A DNA stretch of 12,912 bases from SIG575 sp045595725 (lineage in GTDB: Bacteria > Bacillota > Clostridia > Oscillospirales > Acutalibacteraceae). The stretch lies in the NCBI GenBank assembly GCA_045595725.1, contig JAZOAY010000049.1:1-12912 (forward strand). Reading direction: 5' to 3'. Under the pieces are notes generated by a model. The model saw only the letters and a program-made list of their open reading frames with translations, had not been told where the DNA came from and did no database searches. The position numbers were made by a program, and so were the translations under genes. How positions within the stretch are numbered: the first letter of the stretch is position 1; each line of letters opens with the position of its first letter. Below are positions 1-7,541 of the stretch, one piece after another.

Positions 1-2517
1 TTTACTTAGAGGATTTATTGAAATTTCTTTAATATGCGGAATGAACGTTTCACCACCGTTGAAATTTCTCAGACCGCTATTTGTGAGTGAAATTATGTTT
101 TCACCTTTCTGCAGATTTACTGCCAGAGAAACTGTTTTGTAAGTGTTCCAGCTGTACGTATTTCTGCAATAAAGGTCATGACTTTCGCCATTTACCGTAA
201 CAGTCACATATCTTTCAACAAGGTCTACATTATAACTGTGAACACCATTTTCATCGTTATTAGAGTAAGTAAATGTAAGGTAATAAACGCCGTCTCCTTC
301 TGCATCAACTTTAAACTCACCCTTGCCTGAAGTGTTTGAAATATTGCAGATGTAATCATCTGTCATCATTGCACCGTCTGAAAGAACAATATCCTTTGCC
401 TGAATTATCTCGCCTTTTTCAGTATCGACTTTTGTTATTTCCAGTTCTTTACCTTTTTCAAGGTCAATGAAATTAAGTCCTCTCGGCAGATAAACAAAAT
501 CTCCTTTTTCACTTATATTATCGTTGACTTCAAAGCTTTCTGCATCAGTTTCAATTCGGTAGTATCCGTCATAAGGTGCAACAGCAAGAAAAGATGTTAC
601 GTTTTCTTTCGTTCGGTCCTCATCCGGTAAAAGATAAATTACGGATTTTTCTTTTTTCTTCGACACAAGAACGCTGTCAATTACATAAGTACCGTCGTTA
701 TTTGTAAATTCAAGTGTATGTTTTCCTTTTTGAAGGCAAGCGGAATACTTTATATAATCCGTATATTCACTTTTAATTGTGTTTGGAAGTGTAAGAATTT
801 CAGTTTTTCCGTCAAGAGAGAAATTTACTTTTGCAGAAACCCTGTCTTCTTTTTTACTGCCGTCATTGGCTTTTCCATATATAATAAAAAGGTCATATTC
901 TCCATTTTCAGGGACATCTATTTCCATTCTCACTCCGTCTCCTGATTTTTCCATACCTCCGACCATACCACTTGTTTCACCTGTTGTGGCATAAGCGCTG
1001 TCGTAAGTGTATGCATTACCAAGAAGTGTGCCGTGCTCTGCTTCAAAACGCCGAGGAAGTGATGATGAATTATCATAAGTTTCCGCATCATCTGTCCATG
1101 GTGTGATTGTAATATGATATGCGTTTTCTTCTTCAATTTCAGGCATATCAATTGTGAGAGTGCCTTTTCTTACTTTACCCTTAATCTGCGTTATTTTTTC
1201 AGGCTCACTCACGATACCCGAAAGCCCTTTATAGAAAACGCCTTCAACCGATACCAGGACTTCCTTTCCGTCAAAAAGTGAATTTTCAAGACCTTTAATT
1301 TTAACTCTTGTTCTTCCGTCTGTGCCACCGCAAATGACATCAATTTTTTTATCTGTCATTGACGCAAGTCCCATAAAGCCCTGTGAATAGAGGTCACTTT
1401 TTCCGCTGAGAGCCTTACCTACGTTTGATTTAAAAATATCAATATATTTTATATCAGCCAATTTACCTGACATATCTGCATACCAACGGTAAACCCACCA
1501 ATTTGAGTTGGGTGAATTATCATCTGCTGCAACATCACAGAGATTGTTAGCAAGTCGCCAATAAGCATTATCTGCATAAACATTGCTCAGTTCAATCTGA
1601 GTGATATATTGAAGCATTTTACCCGGCATTCCGTTATCCTGCATTCTTCCGTATTCGCTGACTACAACGGGAAGTTCATCAATACCGAGATTTTTTTCGA
1701 CTCCCCTGTAATCCTTTACATTGGACTGCCAGTTATAAATACTGTTATCTGCAAGTTCATGATAAATCATTATTTCAGGTACACAATTATTTTCTACGCA
1801 ATAACACAAAAAATCTTCAATTTTGTCATGATTATATTCGTAAAAACCGGGACCACCGATAAGCGCTGACGGGTTTATTTTCTTTACTTCGTCATAAGTT
1901 ATTTTCCATGCTTTATAGAAGTTTTCTCTGCCTGCTTCATCATAATTTCCCCATACAGAGCCGTCATCATTTACCACAGTCGTACCAAACCATACGCCGT
2001 TATCTGTTTCATTATAAAGGCAGTAAACTGTCTTTTCGCTGTATTCTTTCTGAGAAAGTGTGTTTACAATTCGCCTCACACGGGGAAGAAAATCTTCCCT
2101 CACATGTTTTTCCCAATTATATGTACCTGCTTTTCTTTTATTGTTGATTTCTTCGTGGCAATAGTACCATGTATCATAGTCATCCTGAAGATAAACAATG
2201 TTATAATCTGTATTCTCAAGATGATTTTCGACGTGTTCTATATCTCCGATCGGATGTTGAAGTCCACCGGGTGCTTTCTGCACAACAGTGCTGATATCTA
2301 CGCTTTCCGTCATGTTTTCCGAAGGCACACCTTCTTCCGCAATACCGTAAAGGTATCCCGATGCACCGTTTGAAATTTCTCTTTCGCTTTCTGAAAAATC
2401 TGCAATAAGGACAGGTTTATAAATCGGAAATGAAAAGCAAGGTGCAGAAAAAACTGCAGTAAAGAAAGCGAGAATAACAGATATAAAACGAGTAAACCAC
2501 ATTTTGATCTTATCCAT
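1..2517 (-). CDS. Secreted clan GH-A-like glycoside hydrolase with CBM6/CBM35-like domains (3' end outside window)
   Basis: Partial gene: 839 codons are open from the ATG at 2517 to the window edge, with no stop. Residues 1-25 form a signal peptide (basic start, hydrophobic stretch, cleavage near VFSA). Residues about 33-400 look like a (beta/alpha)8 catalytic domain. A strand-end Asn-Glu (YNE, E170) fits the clan GH-A acid/base, and SEYG (E288) fits the nucleophile. A conserved-looking KAPGGLQHP stretch lies at 81-89. About 400-480 looks like a beta domain. From residue 490, FEAEHGTLLG begins a CBM6/CBM35-like jelly roll (to about 620); a second similar domain covers about 705-836. The protein should be exported and act on a plant or mucin polysaccharide, but the substrate and exact GH family (GH39-like or GH5-like) cannot be fixed by eye. 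The start overlaps the upstream kinase stop by 8 bases and has an AGGTG ribosome site 6 bases upstream. Confidence 0.8.
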   Translation of the reverse strand, partial: MDKIKMWFTRFISVILAFFTAVFSAPCFSFPIYKPVLIADFSESEREISNGASGYLYGIAEEGVPSENMTESVDISTVVQKAPGGLQHPIGDIEHVENHLENTDYNIVYLQDDYDTWYYCHEEINNKRKAGTYNWEKHVREDFLPRVRRIVNTLSQKEYSEKTVYCLYNETDNGVWFGTTVVNDDGSVWGNYDEAGRENFYKAWKITYDEVKKINPSALIGGPGFYEYNHDKIEDFLCYCVENNCVPEIMIYHELADNSIYNWQSNVKDYRGVEKNLGIDELPVVVSEYGRMQDNGMPGKMLQYITQIELSNVYADNAYWRLANNLCDVAADDNSPNSNWWVYRWYADMSGKLADIKYIDIFKSNVGKALSGKSDLYSQGFMGLASMTDKKIDVICGGTDGRTRVKIKGLENSLFDGKEVLVSVEGVFYKGLSGIVSEPEKITQIKGKVRKGTLTIDMPEIEEENAYHITITPWTDDAETYDNSSSLPRRFEAEHGTLLGNAYTYDSAYATTGETSGMVGGMEKSGDGVRMEIDVPENGEYDLFIIYGKANDGSKKEDRVSAKVNFSLDGKTEILTLPNTIKSEYTDYIKYSACLQKGKHTLEFTNNDGTYVIDSVLVSKKKEKSVIYLLPDEDRTKENVTSFLAVAPYDGYYRIETDAESFEVNDNISEKGDFVYLPRGLNFIDLEKGKELEITKVDTEKGEIIQAKDIVLSDGAMMTDDYICNISNTSGKGEFKVDAEGDGVYYLTFTYSNNDENGVHSYNVDLVERYVTVTVNGESHDLYCRNTYSWNTYKTVSLAVNLQKGENIISLTNSGLRNFNGGETFIPHIKEISINPLSK

Positions 2518-3016
2518 TTATAACACCTGCTTTTTCGGTAATTTTATCTACACATTCTTCTGCTGTAAGAGTTGTGCAATCAATTGTTACATCTGCGTAT
2601 TTTTCGTAAAGGCAGGAGCGTTCTTCAAAAATTTCTTTAAGAGTTGAACCCTCTTTCATAGCAATACCTCTTGTGTGGATGTTATTTACTCTTTTTTCAA
2701 GTTCTTCAACATCAACTTTAAGATAAACCGTAAGAGAATTTTTCTTAAGTTTTTCCATTGCTTTTTCACCGAAAACAACACTTCCGCCTGTTGCTATAAC
2801 TGAATTTTCAAAACAATTTTCGCAGATTACATTGTTTTCAATCTGAAGAAACTTTTCTACCCCTTCTTCTTTTATAATATCACATAAACCTTTTGAATAT
2901 TTTCCCTGAATAAGCAGGTCTGTGTCACAAAACGACATGAGCATACTTTTTGCAAGCAAAACTCCGATTGTGCTTTTTCCCGCACCGGGCATACCTATTA
3001 AAACTATATTTTTCAT
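2510..3016 (-). CDS. Shikimate-kinase-like P-loop small-molecule kinase, atypical substrate site
   Basis: A 168-residue protein of the length and fold order of shikimate kinases. The Walker A motif is GMPGAGKST (8-16). The DTD motif (D31, D33) matches the Mg/substrate aspartates. R116 (lid) and R133 in ERSCLYEKYAD match the two later conserved arginines. Two hallmark features differ: the FR..E arginine that binds shikimate is leucine (L57 in KFLQIE), and the GGG motif is TGGS (76-79). ATP binding looks intact, so it is probably an active cytosolic kinase, but shikimate as substrate is doubtful. No other aro gene is nearby, so no aroK symbol is given. AGGATG lies upstream of the ATG at 3016. 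It follows a ceramidase-like gene after a hairpin and overlaps a secreted glycoside hydrolase. I recall similar FL..E/TGGS clostridial proteins annotated as shikimate kinase; I cannot check that here. Confidence 0.75.
   Translation of the reverse strand: MKNIVLIGMPGAGKSTIGVLLAKSMLMSFCDTDLLIQGKYSKGLCDIIKEEGVEKFLQIENNVICENCFENSVIATGGSVVFGEKAMEKLKKNSLTVYLKVDVEELEKRVNNIHTRGIAMKEGSTLKEIFEERSCLYEKYADVTIDCTTLTAEECVDKITEKAGVING
2524..2528 (-). promoter_or_regulatory. Ribosome binding site of the glycoside hydrolase, inside the kinase gene
   Basis: AGGTG on the minus strand lies 6 bases before the ATG at 2517. It selects this ATG over the next in-frame one at 2502, which has no such site. Because it sits inside the last codons of the kinase gene, translation of the two genes is probably coupled. 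Confidence 0.55.
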
Positions 3017-3035
3017 TTATATCATCCTGTAAAGT

Positions 3036-3064
3036 AAAGGCACACACGTTCTGTGTGTGCCTTT
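3036..3064 (-). terminator. Hairpin after the ceramidase-like gene, probably a leaky terminator
   Basis: A perfect 12-bp stem (3036-3047 with 3053-3064) and a 5-base loop lie between the ceramidase-like stop and the kinase start. On the minus strand it is followed by TTTACTTTA, an interrupted U tract. No promoter is visible between it and the kinase, so some transcripts probably read through. Confidence 0.6.
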
Positions 3065-3070
3065 TGATAT

Positions 3071-4747
3071 TTATTTCATTTCTTCAATCATTTCAAGGTA
3101 ATTGCTTACGTAGAATGAAGCGATATGTTTACCGATTGAAAGAACTTCGTCAGCGATTTCTTCGCCGATGATGTGACCCATAAATGCGAAGTTGTTGTCT
3201 GTAACAGCATAACCGAGAGCATCATTTGCAAGGCTTACTGCATAAGTTTTAACACCTTCTACTTCGTCTGAAAGGCTGTCGTACTGCCATTCTGTGCCGT
3301 CCCATGTAACTCCGCCTGTGATATCATTACCGAGGAAAACTTCGGGATAAAGTTCGCCGGGGAAAAGTGCAAACGCTACTTCGTTGCCAAACTCAAGATA
3401 ACCGATTTCAGATGGCATGTAGAATTTTTTGCAAAGAAGTCCGTCATAGAAAACCTTGTTGTTAACAAGCTTGATTTCGCAAGCAAGAACAAGAATACTG
3501 TTTTCGGGTTCAATGAAAATCTCTTTATGTGTTGCATTGAGAACCGGTTCGAGAGGTTCACCGTAGTCAGCTTCAACAATTAATTTACCGAAAGCAGAAC
3601 CGAGTGCATCTGACTCTGCACCGAGAGCAGTATAGGGATCCATACCTTCTTCTGAATATTCAATGTTTCTTGAAACCTGACCGAGAGCACCTGCAACCAT
3701 AACAGTGTTGTCGCCTGTCTGTTCTCTGATATACTTATCAAGATAATAAATATAGTCGCCTGTTATGTAACCGTGACTTGCGCTGAATGATGTTGCATGA
3801 CATGAGATATCTGCAATATATGTACCTTCTGACTCTGCATTATCGGGAACGAAGTGAAGAACAGCAGTTTTCTGAAGGTCTTCTTTTGCGATAAGGTCAC
3901 GCTTGTCGTGCATAAACTCACTTGTATCAACTTCTGCGAAATACATTTCGCCTTCTTCCATGTTGCCGATAGCTTCTTTCACGGCTTCAATTGACTTCGC
4001 AATAAAGAACTGTTTAAATTCTGCCGCAGCCTCAAGTCCGGGAAGCTCATCTGTGCTTCCGACAAGATTTGCCCAGAAGCTGCCTGCGAGTTTCTTGAAA
4101 AATTCTGTTGCAACACCCTGTGTATCAAGTGCTGAGTGTGAGTGAGTTGCTGTGATGTTGATACTTGCAACTTTAATGTTGTTTTCTGCACAGTAAGCGA
4201 TAATTGCTTTACGGATTGTACGGATATCAGCTGATGTTACACCGAGAGAATCAATCGCGCCAAGAACAACAACGCCTTCACCGCTGTTATCGTCAATTGC
4301 TGTTACGCGGATTCTGTTATCATCATAAAGACCTTTTGCAATGCGCACTGTAAGGTCACGTCCGATGTAGTATTTTCCGTCAGCGATATCTTCGGGAACA
4401 ATTGAACGGCTACCATAGCCGAGAGACCATTTTGCCCCCTCTTTTGCCTCTGTCTGATAATTTTCACGACCTGCCATAAAACCAACTTCATCGCTATCGT
4501 ATTTATCGAGACTCTGCCATTCTTTGGGATTGGGATAAATCTTGCAGATTGCACTTACAAGTGCTTCACAGATTACGTTAAGTGCCTCATAAAGCACTTT
4601 CATAATTCCGTCGCCTATATCTGCTGTTTCTGAAACTGCAACCGGTGTTGCATCTGCGTCAGCAGCTGAAGCACCCATTGCTCCGCCTGTGAAAAGAAGA
4701 GAGAACACAAGCAGAATTGACATAAATTTCATTGATACCTTTTTCAT
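3071..4747 (-). CDS. Secreted neutral/alkaline ceramidase-like amidohydrolase
   Basis: A 558-residue protein with a clear signal peptide (cleavage near ASA, residue 28). It matches the N-terminal catalytic domain of neutral ceramidases, zinc enzymes that cleave the amide bond of ceramide to sphingosine and fatty acid. Zinc-site-like motifs appear in the family order: THSHS (H202, H204), SCHATS (H317) and FPGELYPE (E465), then an ALGYAVTDNNF segment (510-520) near the C-terminus. Full bacterial ceramidases usually run to about 650 residues, so the C-terminal beta domain is short or missing. An extra helical insert, apparently amphipathic, spans about 47-79, between the signal peptide and the enzyme domain. 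AAGGAGGT (4754-4761) supports the ATG at 4747, and the gene has its own promoter. The true substrate could be another N-acyl lipid. It sits beside a secreted phosphoesterase. Confidence 0.8.
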   Translation of the reverse strand: MKKVSMKFMSILLVFSLLFTGGAMGASAADADATPVAVSETADIGDGIMKVLYEALNVICEALVSAICKIYPNPKEWQSLDKYDSDEVGFMAGRENYQTEAKEGAKWSLGYGSRSIVPEDIADGKYYIGRDLTVRIAKGLYDDNRIRVTAIDDNSGEGVVVLGAIDSLGVTSADIRTIRKAIIAYCAENNIKVASINITATHSHSALDTQGVATEFFKKLAGSFWANLVGSTDELPGLEAAAEFKQFFIAKSIEAVKEAIGNMEEGEMYFAEVDTSEFMHDKRDLIAKEDLQKTAVLHFVPDNAESEGTYIADISCHATSFSASHGYITGDYIYYLDKYIREQTGDNTVMVAGALGQVSRNIEYSEEGMDPYTALGAESDALGSAFGKLIVEADYGEPLEPVLNATHKEIFIEPENSILVLACEIKLVNNKVFYDGLLCKKFYMPSEIGYLEFGNEVAFALFPGELYPEVFLGNDITGGVTWDGTEWQYDSLSDEVEGVKTYAVSLANDALGYAVTDNNFAFMGHIIGEEIADEVLSIGKHIASFYVSNYLEMIEEMK

Positions 4748-4778
4748 CTTTTTACCTCCTTAGGCAATTTACAGATAA

Positions 4779-4807
4779 ATTATATAAAATTGGAAAAGAT
4801 AAGTCAA
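4779..4807 (-). promoter_or_regulatory. Sigma-A promoter of the ceramidase-like gene
   Basis: TTGACT (4802-4807), a 17-base spacer and a perfect TATAAT (4779-4784) on the minus strand give a leader of roughly 25 bases before the ATG at 4747. It starts right after the terminator of the upstream phosphoesterase gene, so the ceramidase-like gene is independently transcribed. Confidence 0.8.
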
Positions 4808-4819
4808 TATTTTCTGAGA

Positions 4820-4857
4820 AAAATCCCCCTGCCTTTTGTTTCACAAAATGCAAGGGG
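4820..4857 (-). terminator. Intrinsic terminator of the phosphoesterase gene
   Basis: On the minus strand CCCCTTGC...TTTTGT pairs with ACAAAA...GCAGGGG (one mismatch, one bulge, GAA loop). GGATTTTTC follows directly. It lies just after the phosphoesterase stop at 4876. Confidence 0.8.
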
Positions 4858-4875
4858 TAGTTTCATATATTCGCA

Positions 4876-6069
4876 TTATCTTTCAGGATACTGAACTTCT
4901 CTGCCTGAGAAAAGTTTACCGAATAACACTTCGATTCCGTCAAAGACTTTCTGGAAGAAACCGAGGAATGAAATCTTAAGAGCAACTTCCCTTCCGTCTG
5001 CATCTTCTACACCAAAAGCTTCTTTGAGTGTAAGCATATCATACCAATGAACAGAATATGTTGAATAATCTGACGTGTTGTTTTCATCAACAACAATCAT
5101 TCTGTAGCCATACTGTGTTGAATAACGTTCGTTGTTATAACGTGTGCTCAGAGAGTTTACAATGTCAATACCCTGATTCTGAACACCGAAAGCGTTTGAA
5201 TGGTCGTGACCTGAGAAAATACCGAGAACATCACCTTTTTCTACCATTGCATCAAACTGTCCGAAATTTTCATAACCTGAACAAGGTGTTTCGTGGAGTT
5301 TTCCGTAGTTTACGGAACTTTCATCAAATGTATAATACTCCCCTTTATTGTACATGTGTTCATAAGCGAAAAGTTCTTTTTTATCTGTTTTTCTGAGAAC
5401 ATCATAAACTTCAGGAACAATAATATGCTGGAAAGCGAGAGAATAAACTACTTCTCCCCCGTTTGCCTCTTTGAGTTCATCAGATGTTTTCTTATACCAT
5501 TCAACCTGATCTGCCTGAACACATCCGTAATGACCGTCTTTGTCATAATCGTTTGAGTCGAATACCCACAGGTTGAATTTAACTTTTTCACCGTCTGATG
5601 AAAGAACGGGAATATTATATGTACCGCAGCCTGAGAGTGCCTCACCATCATCTACTGAAACTGAACAGGAGTATGTGTTGTAATAAGCCATCAGCTCTTC
5701 TCTTGACATTGCACCTGTTTCCGAATCATGGTTACCGAATGTTACTGCAACAGGAATTTTTCTTGTTTCAAAAACTGTCATGAGTTTGTCAATAAGTCTT
5801 TTTGTATCAGCAGGATTTTTACAGTTCTGAACATTGTCACCTGTGATAATTACGATATCAGGTTTTTCTTTATCACATGCATAACCGATTGCCCAACATG
5901 AAGAATCTGCATTATACTCTTCAAAATGTGTATCTGTTACATGCATTATTCTGAGTTTTCCGTCTGTATTGAATTTCATTGTTCTTTCCCCTTCTTCTGC
6001 AAATGTTGTTACTGAGAAAACTGACACGAACATCAGAATTGCAAGTATTATTGATATAATTCTTTTCAT
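4876..6069 (-). CDS. Secreted calcineurin-like metallophosphoesterase (DCR2/PAP28-like)
   Basis: A 397-residue secreted protein; residues 1-24 are a signal peptide ending at TTFAEE. All metallophosphatase signatures are present in order: DTH (D46, H48), GDN (77-79), GNHD (112-115), QH (H215) and GHDH (287-290). These would bind a dinuclear metal centre that hydrolyses phosphate mono- or diesters outside the cell. The VQADQVEWYKKTSDEL stretch (184-199) recalls the DCR2/PAP28 branch of fungal and plant purple-acid-phosphatase-like proteins. Acid sphingomyelinases belong to the same superfamily, so a lipid phosphodiester is also conceivable. The C-terminal tail (about 367-390) is a Phe-rich helix, apparently amphipathic. 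I chose ATG 6069, preceded by TAGGAG. A longer reading from TTG at 6084 would place that ribosome site inside the gene. No promoter is visible between it and metK, so it may depend on read-through. Confidence 0.85.
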   Translation of the reverse strand: MKRIISIILAILMFVSVFSVTTFAEEGERTMKFNTDGKLRIMHVTDTHFEEYNADSSCWAIGYACDKEKPDIVIITGDNVQNCKNPADTKRLIDKLMTVFETRKIPVAVTFGNHDSETGAMSREELMAYYNTYSCSVSVDDGEALSGCGTYNIPVLSSDGEKVKFNLWVFDSNDYDKDGHYGCVQADQVEWYKKTSDELKEANGGEVVYSLAFQHIIVPEVYDVLRKTDKKELFAYEHMYNKGEYYTFDESSVNYGKLHETPCSGYENFGQFDAMVEKGDVLGIFSGHDHSNAFGVQNQGIDIVNSLSTRYNNERYSTQYGYRMIVVDENNTSDYSTYSVHWYDMLTLKEAFGVEDADGREVALKISFLGFFQKVFDGIEVLFGKLFSGREVQYPER

Positions 6070-6074
6070 TTTTT

Positions 6075-6080
6075 CTCCTA
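6075..6080 (-). promoter_or_regulatory. Ribosome binding site deciding the phosphoesterase start
   Basis: TAGGAG on the minus strand lies 5 bases before the ATG at 6069. It rules against the in-frame TTG at 6084, which has no ribosome site and would add five residues before the signal peptide. Confidence 0.7.
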
Positions 6081-6092
6081 TCAAAACATTAC

Positions 6093-6115
6093 AGGGAACT
6101 CACGGAGAGTTCCCT
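6093..6115 (-). terminator. Hairpin after metK, weak terminator
   Basis: A perfect 9-bp stem, AGGGAACTC with GAGTTCCCT, and a 5-base loop lie just after the metK stop. The following minus-strand sequence (GTAATGTTTTG) is only moderately U-rich, and no promoter precedes the phosphoesterase gene. The hairpin probably allows some read-through or protects the metK mRNA end. Confidence 0.6.
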
Positions 6116-6122
6116 TGATTTA

Positions 6123-7316
6123 TTAAAGGTTATCGAGACCTGCTGCTTTTCTGATTTCCTCAGCCTTATCTGTTTTTTCCCATTCAACGTCAATATCTTC
6201 TCTGCCTACATGACCGTAAGCAGCAAGCTGACTGTAAATAGGTCTTCTGAGTTTGAGCTTTTCAATAATTGCAGAAGGTCTCAGGTCAAAGAGTTCTGAA
6301 ACAATTGAACCGATTGTGCTGTCGTCAATTTTACCTGTACCGAAAGTATCAACCATAACTGAAACAGGTTTTGCAACACCGATTGCATAAGCAAGCTGAA
6401 CTTCACATTTACTTGCAACGCCTGATGCTACAACGTTCTTTGCAATATATCTTGCTGCATAAGCTGCACTTCTGTCAACTTTTGTAGGGTCTTTACCGCT
6501 GAAAGCACCGCCGCCGTGACGTGAATATCCGCCGTATGTATCAACGATAATTTTTCTGCCTGTAAGACCGCTGTCACCGTGAGGTCCGCCTGTTACGAAA
6601 CGTCCGGTGGGGTTAACATAAATGATTGTGTCATCATCCATAAGGTCTTCGGGAATGATAGGTTTGATAACATTTACAACGATATCTTTTCTTATCTGGT
6701 CAAGTGACACATCTGCACTGTGCTGAGAAGAAATAACCACTGTTTCAACTCTTACAGGCTTGTCATCTTCATATTCAACAGTTACCTGAGTTTTTCCGTC
6801 AGGTCTGAGGTAAGGAAGTGTACCGTCTTTTCTGACTTTTGTTAACTGCATTGCAAGTTTGTGTGCAAGTGAAATCGGAAGAGGCATAAGTTCTTCAGTT
6901 TCATCACAAGCAAAGCCGAACATCATACCCTGGTCGCCTGCACCGTGCTGATTCTGTTCATCGTCATTGCCGTCTTTGATTTCTGCCGAATTGTCAACAC
7001 CAAGAGCAATATCGGGTGACTGTTCATGGATTGCAAGAAGAACTGCACATGTGTTACCGTCAAAACCTTTTTTGGCATCGTCATAACCAATGTCACAAAC
7101 TGCTTCTCTTGCAATTTTTGCAATTTCAATATCAGCAGCTGTTGTGATTTCACCCATAATGAGAATCTGACCTGTTGTACATGTTGTTTCACATGCAACT
7201 CTGCCGTTGGGGTCCTGAGCCATAATAGCATCAAGGACTGCGTCAGAAATTCTGTCGCATATTTTATCGGGATGTCCTTCTGTTACAGACTCCGATGTAA
7301 AGAGATGTCTTGCCAT
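6123..7316 (-). CDS. metK: S-adenosylmethionine synthetase
   Basis: Methionine adenosyltransferase makes S-adenosylmethionine from methionine and ATP in the cytosol, supplying all methylations. The protein is full length (397 residues) and has the family signatures: GHPDK near the N-terminus (14-18), GAGDQGMMFGFA (125-136, the adenine-binding hexapeptide region) and GGGAFSGKDPTKVDRS (268-283, the P-loop-like signature). The ATG at 7316 opens the typical MARHLFTSESVTEGHPDK start, with AAAGG upstream. A SAM-I riboswitch and its terminator occupy the leader, and a promoter lies further upstream. High SAM should therefore shut the gene off by premature termination. Nothing is odd about the protein. 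Confidence 0.98.
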   Translation of the reverse strand: MARHLFTSESVTEGHPDKICDRISDAVLDAIMAQDPNGRVACETTCTTGQILIMGEITTAADIEIAKIAREAVCDIGYDDAKKGFDGNTCAVLLAIHEQSPDIALGVDNSAEIKDGNDDEQNQHGAGDQGMMFGFACDETEELMPLPISLAHKLAMQLTKVRKDGTLPYLRPDGKTQVTVEYEDDKPVRVETVVISSQHSADVSLDQIRKDIVVNVIKPIIPEDLMDDDTIIYVNPTGRFVTGGPHGDSGLTGRKIIVDTYGGYSRHGGGAFSGKDPTKVDRSAAYAARYIAKNVVASGVASKCEVQLAYAIGVAKPVSVMVDTFGTGKIDDSTIGSIVSELFDLRPSAIIEKLKLRRPIYSQLAAYGHVGREDIDVEWEKTDKAEEIRKAAGLDNL

Positions 7317-7335
7317 ATTTTTTCATACCTTTCTC

Positions 7336-7363
7336 AAAAAAAATCCGCAGGGAAACCTGCGGA
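7336..7363 (-). terminator. Rho-independent terminator of the SAM-I riboswitch
   Basis: TCCGCAGG and CCTGCGGA form a perfect 8-bp stem around a four-base loop, followed by eight consecutive T residues on the minus strand. It sits between the S-box aptamer and the metK start and serves as the expression platform. Confidence 0.92.
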
Positions 7364-7372
7364 AACGTTTGA

Positions 7373-7470
7373 CTTATCTTCCGGTCAAATACCGCAGGAT
7401 TTAGCACCTTGCAAAATGCAGGTTGCCGAGCTTCACAGGGCCTGTTCCCTCCGCTACTCTTAATAAGAGT
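7373..7470 (-). ncRNA. SAM-I (S-box) riboswitch aptamer
   Basis: The minus strand carries the S-box consensus in order. The P1 strand CTTAT is followed by AAGAG, then GGAGGGAAC, GGCCCTGTGAAGC, TCGGCAACC, GGTGCTAAATCC and the closing ATAAG that pairs back to P1. SAM binding stabilises P1 and releases the downstream terminator, stopping transcription before metK. Its position directly upstream of metK agrees with the ligand. Confidence 0.96.
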
Positions 7471-7488
7471 TATTTAATTTACGTATAT

Positions 7489-7517
7489 ATTGTATTATAA
7501 AAGCAAATATTTGTCAA
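7489..7517 (-). promoter_or_regulatory. Sigma-A promoter of the SAM riboswitch-metK unit
   Basis: TTGACA (7512-7517), a 17-base spacer and TACAAT (7489-7494) on the minus strand. The start of transcription would fall near 7482, about 12 bases before the S-box aptamer. The -35 box lies inside a 20-base inverted repeat just after the ribU stop. Confidence 0.8.
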
Positions 7518-7541
7518 GACTCTGACAAAGGAATTCACGTT

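Noticed and set aside
718..2373. Several plus-strand open frames over the glycosidase gene
   Set aside because: The minus strand is one continuous 839-codon frame with signal peptide and catalytic motifs; the plus frames lack ribosome sites and are its shadows.
6070..6084. Longer phosphoesterase reading from a TTG start
   Set aside because: It includes the TAGGAG ribosome site within the coding region and has no site of its own; ATG 6069 gives a normal signal peptide.
7026..7463. Plus-strand 145-codon frame over metK and its riboswitch
   Set aside because: It runs antisense through conserved metK codons and the S-box aptamer; Cys/Asn-rich shadow translation.
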